A stretch of 64,000 nucleotides of DNA from JACPUX01 sp964517465 (GCA_964517465.1 CAZFEK010000010.1:1-64000), one strand, 5' to 3'; shown: positions 7,751 through 16,375, numbered from the stretch's first letter. The notes: generated by a model not told the origin, from the letters alone. Numbers and translations: made by a program.

Positions 7751-9137
7751 ACCGCCCTTCATTCAGCGCCTCGAATCCGGCCACATGAACAAATTCGGCG
7801 GCCCCGCGCCGCTGCGCCGCAAGGTGCGCAGCGAAATCGCCGGGGCCTCCGTTGCGGAATTGGTGGCGCGCTTCGGTTCGCCACTTTTCGTTTTCGACGA
7901 AGCTGCGCTGCGTCGACGCTTCCGCGCCGTCCGAGACGCCTTCGCCACGCGCTACCCCAAGGTAGTCATGGGCTGGTCCTACAAGACCAATTACCTGCGC
8001 GCCATTTGCGCGGCGCTGCACGACGAGGGCGCCTACGCCGAGGTGGTCTCCCGCATGGAGTACGAAAAGGCCAAGAACCTGGGCGTACCTGGCGACCGCA
8101 TCCTCTTCAACGGGCCGAACAAGTCGCGGCTCATGCTCGAAACCGCCGTGGACGACGGCGCCGCCATCCACGTCGATCATCTCGATGAGATCCTCGATCT
8201 CGAGGCCATTGCCCAGGCGCGCGGGCGCAAGCTTTCCATCGGCCTGCGGCTCAACCTCGACGCCGGCATTCAGCCGCAGTGGTCGCGCTTCGGCTTCAAC
8301 CTCGAATGCGGGCAGGCACTACAAATCGTCGAGCGCATCGCCCGCGCCGGATGGCTCAAGCTCGACACCCTGCATTGCCACATCGGCACCTTCATCCTCG
8401 ACCCTTGCGCTTACGGCCGGCAGGTGAGCAAGATGCTCGGCTTCGCCTACCAAATCGAAGATCGCTTCGGTTTTCGTATCGCCACTTTGGACATCGGTGG
8501 CGGCCTGCCCTCGAAGAACCGTCTCAAGGGCGTCTATCACGCCGCGGACGTGCTTCTGCCCTCCTTGGATGAGTACGCCGAAGCCGTCGCGTCCGCGCTG
8601 CGCGCGGGTCTGCGCCCCGGACATCAGCCGCGGCTCGTGATCGAATCCGGACGAGCGGTCGTCGACGAGGCCGGCAGCCTCATCGCTGAAGTCCGTGCCG
8701 TGAAGCGCCTTGCGGACGGCACCCGCGCCTATGTGCTCGATAGCGGCGTCAATCTGCTCTTTACCTCCTATTGGTACCGCTTCGACATCGCGCTGGCCCG
8801 CCCCCATGCCGGCCCCTGCGAAAACTCGGTGCTTTATGGCCCGATGTGTATGAACATCGATGTCGTCGACGAGGGTCTGCCGCTGCCGCCGCTGCCCCGC
8901 GGCGCCCACCTCGTGATCTCGCCCGTGGGCGCCTACAACCCGACGCAATGGCAACAATTCATCGAATATCGCCCGGCGGTGGTGATGATCGGAAGCGCTG
9001 GCGAAATCGACCTCATTCGTGAAGGCGAAGACCTCAGCGACGTCGAACGGCGGGAGCGGCTTCCCGCGCGCCTGAATACGAGCGCGAGCGGCGCAGCGCA
9101 GGTGCTGAAGATGAACGCACGACGCCGCGGCGCCTGA
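7734..9137 (+). CDS. Fold-type III PLP-dependent decarboxylase (LysA/ornithine decarboxylase-like)
   Basis: A 467-residue enzyme of the alanine racemase-fold decarboxylases. The PLP Lys is in VVMGWSYKTNYLRAI. Other hallmarks are HCHIGT, the phosphate-binding DIGGGLPSK, the ESGR motif in VIESGRAVVDEAG, the catalytic Cys-Asp region YGPMCMNIDVV, and a conserved Tyr in VGAYNPTQWQ. It is not the housekeeping lysA by context: it sits between an ATP-grasp ligase and a membrane peptidase gene. The ATG follows CGGAG and lies inside the end of the previous gene. It could decarboxylate a free amino acid or an ATP-grasp product. The family is clear; the substrate is not. Confidence 0.88.
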   Translation: MSIPYEPPFIQRLESGHMNKFGGPAPLRRKVRSEIAGASVAELVARFGSPLFVFDEAALRRRFRAVRDAFATRYPKVVMGWSYKTNYLRAICAALHDEGAYAEVVSRMEYEKAKNLGVPGDRILFNGPNKSRLMLETAVDDGAAIHVDHLDEILDLEAIAQARGRKLSIGLRLNLDAGIQPQWSRFGFNLECGQALQIVERIARAGWLKLDTLHCHIGTFILDPCAYGRQVSKMLGFAYQIEDRFGFRIATLDIGGGLPSKNRLKGVYHAADVLLPSLDEYAEAVASALRAGLRPGHQPRLVIESGRAVVDEAGSLIAEVRAVKRLADGTRAYVLDSGVNLLFTSYWYRFDIALARPHAGPCENSVLYGPMCMNIDVVDEGLPLPPLPRGAHLVISPVGAYNPTQWQQFIEYRPAVVMIGSAGEIDLIREGEDLSDVERRERLPARLNTSASGAAQVLKMNARRRGA

Positions 9138-9138
9138 G

Positions 9139-11256
9139 ATGATCGGCACTCCATCACCGCCGCCGCATCGCGGGCAGGGCTACGGACTGCTGGCCTTACG
9201 CCAAATGCGGGCCTGGGCCGGCGCCGCCGCGGAACTTTTGTTCTTGGGCGGCGGCCTCGCCGGCACGGTGATTTTCCTGGTGCTGCTTTGGCAGCCGCAG
9301 GCGGCGCTGTGCGGTGTTCTGGCCCTCGGCGCCGCCTGGTTCACCGCACGGTTGACGCAACTCGACGACCAAGGACTGGTGCGCAGCGTGCCGGCTTTCA
9401 ACGCGCTCTTGGCCGGGCTTGCGGTGGCTCACTATTGGCCCGACACCGCCCTGGCCTACGCTTGGGCACTTGCCGCGGGCGCTGCCGTGCTGCTCCTGTC
9501 CCATGCGCTGATGGCCATGCTCACCGATCGCAGTCAACTTCCGGTGCTGAGCCTGCCCTTCGTCGGCTTGAGCTGGATGCTGCATGCCTTGGCGCCCAGC
9601 GCCGCGAGCCTGGCTTGGTCTGGCGAAACCGCCGCTCCCACGGCGGTCGCTCAAGGACTGCAAGCGCTGGGGGGAGTTCTTTATCTCCCGCAAACCGCCG
9701 CGGGAGCGGTTCTGGCGATCTTGATTCTGTGGTATTCGCGGGTGCTCTTTCTGCTGGCCTGGCTGGGCTACGCGCTGGGCCTGAGCTTGCACCTTGCCTT
9801 GGGGGGCGGGGCCCAAGATGCCGCGCTGTTCAACTATCCCTTGGTGGCGATGGCGATCGGCGGCTACTTCTTGCTTCCATCCGGGCGCAGTGTCGTTCTC
9901 GCCGGACTGGCGGTGGCCTGCTGCGCGGTGTTGCTGGAACTCCTGGCCCGGATGCTCTCCCCCGCGGGGCTGCCGGTGCATGCCCTGCCCTACAATTTGG
10001 CAACGCTGCTGATGCTTGCCGCGTTGGGCCGGACCCCTGGGAATGAACTGCGCCGCGAATGGCGCACTACTCCCGAAGCGGCGATCGAAGCCGCGGTGCG
10101 GGAACGAGCGCGCGGTGAAACGCCGACGCTTGGCCTGCCCTGTTCGGGACGCTGGATGGTCTGGCAAGGCTTCGACGGTGCCTGGACCCATCAAGGCCCG
10201 TGGCGCTACGGCATCGATTTCGTGGTCGTGGGCGACGACGGCTACAGCTTTACCGACACCGGAACGGAACTGCGGCATTACCACAGTTGGTTGCAGCCCG
10301 TGCTTTCCCCCTTGCGCGGAGCGGTGGTGGCGGCTCGCGGAGATTTGCCGGACTCGCCGCCGGGAGTCGCCGACACCTTGAACAACTGGGGCAATTACGT
10401 CATCGTGCGCGATGACCGCGGCTTCTTCGTCGAAATCTCGCATCTGGCGCAAAACAGCCTGACCGTGGTGCCCGGCATGCGGGTGGAGCCGGGAGATATG
10501 CTGGGCCGCTGCGGCAACTCCGGCTATGCGATCTACCCTCACGTGCACCTGCAGGTTCAGGGGAACGGTGAACTCGGGGCCGCCACCCTGCCCTGCCGGT
10601 TCCTGAGCAGCGATGAGCGCGGCCGCATTGCGGCGCGCACTCCGCGGCAAGGTGAAGTTCTCGAGGCGCTGCCCGCCCTCAGCACTGCGGGCATCGACTG
10701 GCACCTGGGCGAAACCTTTCATTACCTGGAAGTCGGCACCCGGCGCGCGGCGAGCTTGGTCGTGCGCGCAGCCGAGGATGGACGTCTGTTTCTCGAAGCG
10801 CCCGGGGCCCGCCTGTGGTTTGCGCGCGACGGCTTGGAGTGGCGGCTACTGGAGTACGAAGGCGAGCATCCGTTCTTCAGCGCGCTCGCCCGAGCGCTGC
10901 CTGGGATGCCGCTCTGCCTGGGCGCCGGCGCCTCCTGGTCGGAGTGCGTGCCGGTGAGTTGGTGCCTGCGCGGCTGGCGCCTGGTGCTCGCGCAAGCGGC
11001 GATGCTCTTTCACCGTGGCTATGCCCGGGCAAGTTATGAGGCGCGATGCAGCTCTGCCGAGCATATCCAGTTCAGCATCGCGCCACCCCTTGGGCCAAGT
11101 CTTGAAGGCGAGGTCCACTTCGACCACAACGGCCTCTTCGCCATTCGCGTCGGTACCCAACGCTGGCGTCGCGCAGCAGCGGAGGAGATGGCCGCCTATG
11201 AATCCTCACACAACCCCTGGTGGCCGCTGGCCGCTGCAAAAACGGAGCCCTCCTGA
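9139..11256 (+). CDS. Urea-transporter-like membrane domain fused to M23 peptidase
   Basis: A 705-residue two-part protein. Residues about 25-295 form a run of roughly ten hydrophobic helices resembling the urea transporter family (for example LPFVGLSWMLH and LYLPQTAAGAVLAILILWYS). Residues about 345-485 form an M23 (LytM-like) metallopeptidase domain: the zinc ligands appear as H in THQG near 350, D in YGIDFV near 360, and the HxH of YPHVHLQVQ near 468, so the domain could be active. The last 220 residues match nothing I recognise. The start lies one base after the decarboxylase stop. An export or uptake channel for a small amide-like compound coupled to peptide trimming is one reading, but this is inference. 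Confidence 0.8.
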   Translation: MIGTPSPPPHRGQGYGLLALRQMRAWAGAAAELLFLGGGLAGTVIFLVLLWQPQAALCGVLALGAAWFTARLTQLDDQGLVRSVPAFNALLAGLAVAHYWPDTALAYAWALAAGAAVLLLSHALMAMLTDRSQLPVLSLPFVGLSWMLHALAPSAASLAWSGETAAPTAVAQGLQALGGVLYLPQTAAGAVLAILILWYSRVLFLLAWLGYALGLSLHLALGGGAQDAALFNYPLVAMAIGGYFLLPSGRSVVLAGLAVACCAVLLELLARMLSPAGLPVHALPYNLATLLMLAALGRTPGNELRREWRTTPEAAIEAAVRERARGETPTLGLPCSGRWMVWQGFDGAWTHQGPWRYGIDFVVVGDDGYSFTDTGTELRHYHSWLQPVLSPLRGAVVAARGDLPDSPPGVADTLNNWGNYVIVRDDRGFFVEISHLAQNSLTVVPGMRVEPGDMLGRCGNSGYAIYPHVHLQVQGNGELGAATLPCRFLSSDERGRIAARTPRQGEVLEALPALSTAGIDWHLGETFHYLEVGTRRAASLVVRAAEDGRLFLEAPGARLWFARDGLEWRLLEYEGEHPFFSALARALPGMPLCLGAGASWSECVPVSWCLRGWRLVLAQAAMLFHRGYARASYEARCSSAEHIQFSIAPPLGPSLEGEVHFDHNGLFAIRVGTQRWRRAAAEEMAAYESSHNPWWPLAAAKTEPS

Positions 11257-11846
11257 TGAAAATCCAACTGCTTGGTACCGCCTTCTTCTTCCTGCTCATC
11301 GCAGGCGAGGCCCGCTCTGCAGACCCCTGGCGCGAATCCTACGCGCTCGAAGCAGCCGGCCAATATGCGCAAGCGGCAGCGCGCATCGAAAACCAGTCCC
11401 GGGCCAGCGACTTCGCGCTGTTGCGCCTGGCCTACCTGTCCTATCTGCAAGGTCGCCATGACGAAGCGGTTCGCGGCTACCAACGCGCGCTCGAGGCGAA
11501 CCCTCAATCGCTCGACGCTTCTCTGGGCATGATGCTGCCCTTGATGGCCCAAATGCGCTGGCGCGCCGCCGCGGATCAGGCACGACTGGTCCTTCAGTAC
11601 TCGAACTGGAACTACACCGCCCATGTCCGCCTGCTGGCATGCGAGGAGGCCGAGAAGCAGTGGAAGACACTTGCCGACCACGCGCGGGAACTCACGCGCC
11701 GCTACCCGAGCGACGCCACGGCTTGGGTGTACCTCGCGCGCGGCGAGTTCAACTTGGGCAACCGCAAAAAGGCCGCCGAGGCCTACGCCCGGGTCTTGCA
11801 GATTTACCCGGATCACGTCGAGGCGACCAAGTTCAACGCCCCGTAG
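11256..11846 (+). CDS. Secreted TPR-repeat protein ending the RRE/ATP-grasp operon
   Basis: A 196-residue protein with an N-terminal signal peptide (MKIQLLGTAFFFLLIAGEAR, probable cleavage near ARS-AD) followed by tetratricopeptide repeats, for example DEAVRGYQRALEANPQSLDA and KKAAEAYARVLQIYP. It is probably periplasmic and acts as a protein-protein scaffold. Its ATG overlaps the TGA of the urea-transporter/M23 gene, which ties it to that operon. I chose this start because the longer frame upstream would run into the previous gene and lacks a signal sequence. Its partners are unknown; the M23 domain of the preceding protein is the obvious candidate. Confidence 0.82.
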   Translation: MKIQLLGTAFFFLLIAGEARSADPWRESYALEAAGQYAQAAARIENQSRASDFALLRLAYLSYLQGRHDEAVRGYQRALEANPQSLDASLGMMLPLMAQMRWRAAADQARLVLQYSNWNYTAHVRLLACEEAEKQWKTLADHARELTRRYPSDATAWVYLARGEFNLGNRKKAAEAYARVLQIYPDHVEATKFNAP

Positions 11847-11941
11847 AGCACCCTTGCCCGCCGCCCCGCGCCGTCCGCCTGAAGCTCGCCTCGAGCGACG
11901 GGGCCGGTTGGCGGGTTTCGTCCGTTTTTTGATCAAACGAC

Positions 11942-11960
11942 AATACGAATGATTCGCATT
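11942..11960. promoter_or_regulatory. Fur box upstream of fbpA
   Basis: A 19-bp near-perfect palindrome (AATACGAAT-G-ATTCGCATT, one mismatch) centred about 67 bp before the fbpA start, with a TAGTAT -10-like box 15 bp downstream. This fits a Fur operator repressing the iron-uptake gene when iron is plentiful. Confidence 0.8.
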
Positions 11961-12017
11961 TGGTGAATTCGTGTTAGTATAGGCCTCGCTCCCGTACATT
12001 TAACCCGAAAGACCCTG

Positions 12018-13037
12018 ATGAAAACCGCATCCACCCTTGCGCTCTTTGGCTACAGCCTGGCGGCATGCAGCCTCGGCTTCGCCGCCGAGCCCGAACTGAA
12101 TCTCTACTCGGCACGCCATTACCAAACCGACGAGGCGCTTTATGCCAACTTCACCAAGGCCACCGGAATTCGGATCAATCGCATCGAAGGCAAGGAAGAC
12201 GAGCTGCTCGAGCGAATCAAGAACGAAGGCGCCAACAGCCCCGCCGACGTCTTTCTGACCGTTGATGCGGCGCGCCTGGCGCAGGCCGACGGGCTGGGTC
12301 TGTTCGCGCCGGTGCAATCGAAGTCCTTGGAAGATCGTATCCCGGCCAATCTGCGCACCGCCAACTGGTTTGCTTTTTCGACCCGCGCCCGCGTGATCGT
12401 CTACAACAAGGCCACGGTAAACGGTGCCGACGTGCAAAACTACGAGGATCTCGCGCAAGCGAAACTCAAAGGCAAAATCTGCGTGCGCTCGGGTGCCCAC
12501 CCCTACAATCTCTCGCTAGGCTCGGCCCTGATACAGCATCTTGGCGAGGCCAAAACCGAAGAGTGGGCCAAAGGACTGGTGGCCAACTTCGCCCGCGCGC
12601 CCAAAGGCGGCGACACCGACCAGATCAAGGCGGTGGCTGCAGGAGAATGCGGCGCGACCATTTCCAACACCTATTACGTCGCCCGGCTGATGCGTTCGGA
12701 GAAAGCCGAAGACAAAAAGGTGATGGAGCAAGTTGCGGTGATCTGGCCCAATCAGAAGAGCTTTGGAACGCATATCAACGTCTCCGGCGGCGGCGTGCTC
12801 AAGACCGCACCGCACAAAGAAGCGGCGGTCAAGTTTTTGGAGTACCTCGCCAGCGACGAGGCGCAAGTTTATTTCGCCAACGGCAACAACGAATGGCCTG
12901 CCGTGAAAACCGCCCCCGCGCGCAATCCCGCGCTGGACACCTTGGGCAGCTTCAAGGCCGACGGGATCAAGGTGGGTGATCTCGCGAAAAACATGGCTGC
13001 GGCCCAAAAGGCTTTCGACCGAGCCGGGTGGAGATAA
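12018..13037 (+). CDS. fbpA: Periplasmic ferric iron-binding protein FbpA
   Basis: The substrate-binding protein of a ferric iron ABC transporter, 339 residues with a signal peptide (MKTASTLALFGYSLAACSLG, cleavage near FAA-EP). The mature start ELNLYSARHYQTDEALYANF and the tyrosine pair in ISNTYYVARLM are typical of FbpA/FutA proteins, where the Tyr side chains bind Fe3+. It delivers iron to FbpB and FbpC, which here are encoded nearby on the other strand (fbpB) and beyond it (fbpC). That arrangement is less common than a single fbpABC operon. The gene lies directly behind a Fur box and is probably iron-repressed. Confidence 0.93.
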   Translation: MKTASTLALFGYSLAACSLGFAAEPELNLYSARHYQTDEALYANFTKATGIRINRIEGKEDELLERIKNEGANSPADVFLTVDAARLAQADGLGLFAPVQSKSLEDRIPANLRTANWFAFSTRARVIVYNKATVNGADVQNYEDLAQAKLKGKICVRSGAHPYNLSLGSALIQHLGEAKTEEWAKGLVANFARAPKGGDTDQIKAVAAGECGATISNTYYVARLMRSEKAEDKKVMEQVAVIWPNQKSFGTHINVSGGGVLKTAPHKEAAVKFLEYLASDEAQVYFANGNNEWPAVKTAPARNPALDTLGSFKADGIKVGDLAKNMAAAQKAFDRAGWR

Positions 13038-13136
13038 GCGCCCGTTTTCCTTCGCTATTGCTGGGTCGCGGCGGCTCAAGGACGTCGCCGCTCAGCCGTT
13101 ATCGCAGATACGAGCATCGGCACAAGGAGCTCGATC

Positions 13137-13331
13137 ATGGCGACGACGGTTTCGGCCAAAGTAATGACCATCACCGCGCCCACCTTCATCGGCGAGGCAG
13201 TTTGGCGCAAGCGCGGCAGCAAATGGACCTGCATCGCGGCCGGTCCGGTGCTGAAGTGGATGGTCGGCAAGCCCTACCCCGAGGTCTGGCGCTATCTGCA
13301 GCGCAAGCACTGGCGTGTTGCCTGGCGCTGA
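13137..13331 (+). CDS. Small basic hypothetical protein, 64 residues
   Basis: A short frame with a strong ribosome-binding site (AAGGAG, 8 nt before the ATG) just downstream of fbpA and on the same strand. The product is basic and Trp-rich (EAVWRKRGSKWTCIAAG, KPYPEVWRYLQRKHWR), with no signal peptide or membrane helix that I can see. Its stop codon abuts the fbpB stop on the other strand with no gap. I do not recognise a family. The ribosome-binding site and a plausible amino-acid composition argue that it is real, and Fur may control it by read-through from fbpA. Confidence 0.5.
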   Translation: MATTVSAKVMTITAPTFIGEAVWRKRGSKWTCIAAGPVLKWMVGKPYPEVWRYLQRKHWRVAWR

Positions 13332-15002
13332 TCACGGCCGGTCAAAACGCCGCGCGATCTGCCGCGTAATCGCGACCAGAGGCAGGATGCCTACCGCAAC
13401 GATCGCCAATGCGGCGGTCGACGCTTCGGCAAGGCGCTCGTCGGAAGCGAGCGTGTAGGTCTGCGTCGCCAAGGTATCGAAATTGAAGGGGCGCATCACC
13501 AGCGTCGCGGGCAATTCCTTCATGACGTCCACGAACACCAATAGCGCCGCAGTCAACAAGCTGCCTCGAAGCAGCGGCAAATGCACTCGCCGCAGCATCT
13601 CGCCCTGATTGGCGCCAAGCGATCGCGCCGCATCATCCATGCTCGGAGTGATCTTGCCGAGACTGGCTTCCACGGTTTGCAGCGCAATCGCCAAGAAGCG
13701 CACCAGGTAGGCAAATACCAGTGCGGCTATGCCCCCGGTCAGCACCAGCCCGGGGTTGCTGCCGGTGAGGGCCGTCCATTGTGTAGCGAACCAATTGTCG
13801 ACTCGCGAAACGGGAATCAAGACCCCGACGGCAATGACCGAACCGGGCACGGCATAACCGAGAGCCACGCAGCGATTCACCAGATGTGTGGCGGGGTGGC
13901 GAGCGAGGCGCGCCGCATAGGCGAGCAAAGAGGCAAGCAACACAGCCAACATCGCGGTTAAGATTGCCAGACTAAAACTGTTGCGGGCAAGCTCCAGAAA
14001 CCGAAACCCGAACTGGGCATCCCCGTCGCTCAGCGCCATTTTCGACAACAGGGCCGCTGGCAAGACAAATCCCAGGCACAAGGGCAGGAGGCAGGCCGCA
14101 ACCGCAAGGCCAGCGCGCCCCGCCCGCAGTCGATGTCCCGATGCCGGACGATTGCGACCGGTGGTATTGTGGAATCGCGCCCGGCCCCGGCTGATCTTTT
14201 CCAGCACGAGAACCAGCACGACAAAACTCAGGAGCGCGGCCGAAAGCTGTGCCGCGGCCACCCGGTCGCCCAGCGAGAACCAGGTGCGGTAAATCGCCGT
14301 GGTGAAAGTGGGTACGCCAAAATAGGCCACCGTCCCGTAATCCGCGAGCGTCTCCATCAGCGCCAGAGCCGCGCCAGCCGCGATCGCCGGCCTGGCCAGG
14401 GGAAGCGAAACCCGGAAGAACGAACCCCAGGGCGTGAGCCCGAGGCAACGCGCCGCCTCCAGCATGCCGCTGGCGCGCTCCAGAAAAGCCGTGCGAGCAA
14501 GCAGATACACATAGGGATAAAGCACGGCAGAAAACATCAGCACCGCACCACCGAGGCTGCGCACTTCCGGGAACCAATAGTCGTCCTTTCTCCACCCGGT
14601 GGCTTCGCGAAGGACGGTCTGCACCGGCCCCACGAACTGTAGAAAATCGGTGTAAACATAGGCCATCACATACGCCGGCATCGCCAGCGGCAGTACCAAG
14701 GCCCACTCGAACAAGCGCCGGCCGGGAAAATCATGCATGGTCACCAACCATGCCGGTGCCACGCCGAAGACAACCACCCCCAGCGTGACTCCAAAGCACA
14801 GGCCCAGCGTATTGCCGAGGATTTCGGGCAGAATCGTCGCCCACAAGTGAGCCCAGGTCGCTTGCGTGCCGCCGGCAAACAGGTTCAGGGCGATGCTGGC
14901 TACCGGCAGGGCGAGCAGCGCACCCACCAATAGGGCGGCCAGCGTCCAGCGGAAATTGGCGACGTTTGCCGGCCGTGCCGCCATTGCGATGGACGGGGTC
15001 AC
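13332..15002 (-). CDS. fbpB: Ferric iron ABC transporter permease FbpB
   Basis: An inner-membrane permease of 556 residues made of two fused BPD-type permease units, with about twelve membrane helices in total. Each half has an EAA loop for docking to the ATPase: EAARCLGLTPWGSFFRVSLP in the first and DDAARSLGANQGEMLRRVHL in the second. It moves Fe3+ delivered by FbpA, powered by FbpC. The frame opens with GTG; an ATG six codons in (MAARPANVANF) is an equally good start, and neither has a clear ribosome-binding site. It is divergent from fbpC, and the shared gap carries a Fur box. Confidence 0.93.
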   Translation of the reverse strand: MTPSIAMAARPANVANFRWTLAALLVGALLALPVASIALNLFAGGTQATWAHLWATILPEILGNTLGLCFGVTLGVVVFGVAPAWLVTMHDFPGRRLFEWALVLPLAMPAYVMAYVYTDFLQFVGPVQTVLREATGWRKDDYWFPEVRSLGGAVLMFSAVLYPYVYLLARTAFLERASGMLEAARCLGLTPWGSFFRVSLPLARPAIAAGAALALMETLADYGTVAYFGVPTFTTAIYRTWFSLGDRVAAAQLSAALLSFVVLVLVLEKISRGRARFHNTTGRNRPASGHRLRAGRAGLAVAACLLPLCLGFVLPAALLSKMALSDGDAQFGFRFLELARNSFSLAILTAMLAVLLASLLAYAARLARHPATHLVNRCVALGYAVPGSVIAVGVLIPVSRVDNWFATQWTALTGSNPGLVLTGGIAALVFAYLVRFLAIALQTVEASLGKITPSMDDAARSLGANQGEMLRRVHLPLLRGSLLTAALLVFVDVMKELPATLVMRPFNFDTLATQTYTLASDERLAEASTAALAIVAVGILPLVAITRQIARRFDRP

Positions 15003-15031
15003 GCGCAGGTGCGCCGAAACGCGGTCTCAAG

Positions 15032-15050
15032 CATAATGAGAATTGTAATC
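15032..15050. promoter_or_regulatory. Fur box between fbpB and fbpC
   Basis: CATAATGAGAATTGTAATC matches the classical 19-bp Fur box GATAATGATAATCATTATC at 14 of 19 positions. It lies 12 bp before the fbpC start and about 30 bp from the divergent fbpB start, so one operator could silence both. Confidence 0.75.
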
Positions 15051-15062
15051 GATTGCCTGCCC

Positions 15063-16121
15063 ATGCTCGAAATTTCCAACTTGCGCCTCGCCTATGGCGC
15101 TGCCACCGTCGTCGACCAACTGAGCCTGACCTTAGACCAAGGCGCCATCGGCTGCCTGCTGGGGCCTTCCGGCTGCGGCAAGACCACCGTTCTTCGAGCG
15201 ATCAGCGGCTTCGAACCGGTCCTGGCCGGGGAAATCCGACTTGACGGAAAAACGGTTAGCGGCGTCGGGCATTTGACTGCGCCGGAAAAACGCCGCATCG
15301 GTATGGTGTTCCAGGACTATGCGCTCTTCCCGCATCTTCGCGTCGCCGAAAACGTCGCCTTTGGGCTGCGGAATCTCGACGCAGCGGAGCGGGAGGCGCG
15401 CACGCAAGATCTGCTTCGCCGCGTGGGACTCTCCGAATCGGGCGCCAAGTATCCCCATGAACTCTCGGGAGGCCAGCAGCAGCGCGTCGCGCTGGCGCGC
15501 GCCTTGGCTCCCCAGCCGCAGCTGATCCTGCTCGACGAGCCCTTCTCTAATCTCGATGTCGATCTTCGCGAACGCCTTTCGCTCGAAGTGCGAGAGATCA
15601 TCAAAGACGCCGGCATCACCGCAGTGCTGGTGACCCATGACCAGCACGAGGCTTTTGCCGTTGCCGACTGGATCGGGATCATGCACGAAGGGCGCATCCA
15701 GCAATGGGACACGCCCTACAACCTCTATCATCGCCCCGCCAATCGATTTGTTGCGGACTTCGTCGGACAGGGCGTGTTCTTGGCGGGCGAGGTGCTGAAC
15801 CCCAAGGAGGTGAGCATCGAGCTCGGGCGTCTTGCGGGGCGTATACCCACGGATTGCAGCGCCGGATGCGCCCGCTGCGGCAAAAGCTGCCGGGTATCTG
15901 TGCTGCTGCGCCCGGACGACGTAGTTCACGACGACGCTTCGGCGATTCAAGCCGAAGTGGTTGCCAAAGCCTTCCGGGGCGCGGAGTTTCTTTACACGCT
16001 GAAGCTTCCCAGCGGGCAACGCGTGTTATCGCTGGTGCCCAGCCACCACAACCACGCCATCGGCGAGCAAATCGGCATCAAGCTCGATGTCGATCACGTG
16101 GTGGTCTTCCGCGACGTCTGA
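15063..16121 (+). CDS. fbpC: Ferric iron ABC transporter ATPase FbpC
   Basis: The ATP-binding subunit of the iron transporter, 352 residues. All ABC motifs are visible: Walker A GPSGCGKTT, Q-loop VFQDYALFP, signature LSGGQQQRVALARAL, Walker B LILLDEPFSNLD, and the switch His in LVTHDQHEAFA. The C-terminal regulatory (OB-like) region includes a compact four-Cys segment, DCSAGCARCGKSC, near residues 265-277, which could bind a metal or an Fe-S cluster. I chose the ATG at MLEISNLRLAYG because the ABC fold begins there. The gene is divergent from fbpB and sits behind a Fur box. Confidence 0.95.
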   Translation: MLEISNLRLAYGAATVVDQLSLTLDQGAIGCLLGPSGCGKTTVLRAISGFEPVLAGEIRLDGKTVSGVGHLTAPEKRRIGMVFQDYALFPHLRVAENVAFGLRNLDAAEREARTQDLLRRVGLSESGAKYPHELSGGQQQRVALARALAPQPQLILLDEPFSNLDVDLRERLSLEVREIIKDAGITAVLVTHDQHEAFAVADWIGIMHEGRIQQWDTPYNLYHRPANRFVADFVGQGVFLAGEVLNPKEVSIELGRLAGRIPTDCSAGCARCGKSCRVSVLLRPDDVVHDDASAIQAEVVAKAFRGAEFLYTLKLPSGQRVLSLVPSHHNHAIGEQIGIKLDVDHVVVFRDV

Positions 16122-16155
16122 ATCCTCGCAAAGCCGCTCGCCCAGCCGCTTCCGG

Positions 16156-16365
16156 CTAACTTGGCTGCGCGTCGAATCCGGCTTTGGTGATCGCCGTGAC
16201 GATCGTCTCCGCGTTCACTTGCCCCGGATCGAATTCCACTTCAGCGCCGCCGGGCTGTAGCGTTACCGTCGCTTCACTCACGCCGGGAAGCGCCTTGATC
16301 ACGCGCGTGACGCTCGCTGCGCACCCGCCGCAAGTCATGCCTTGAACCGCAAATTTCTGACGCAT
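16156..16365 (-). CDS. copZ: Copper chaperone CopZ-like (HMA domain)
   Basis: A 69-residue cytoplasmic protein made of a single heavy-metal-associated domain with the metal-binding motif GMTCGGCAASV near residues 9-19. It binds Cu(I) and passes it to the P-type ATPase encoded 10 nt upstream, with which it forms an operon. Length and fold pattern are normal for CopZ/Atx1-type chaperones. It ends 34 bp from the convergent fbpC. Confidence 0.92.
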   Translation of the reverse strand: MRQKFAVQGMTCGGCAASVTRVIKALPGVSEATVTLQPGGAEVEFDPGQVNAETIVTAITKAGFDAQPS

Positions 16366-16375
16366 GCCACACCTC

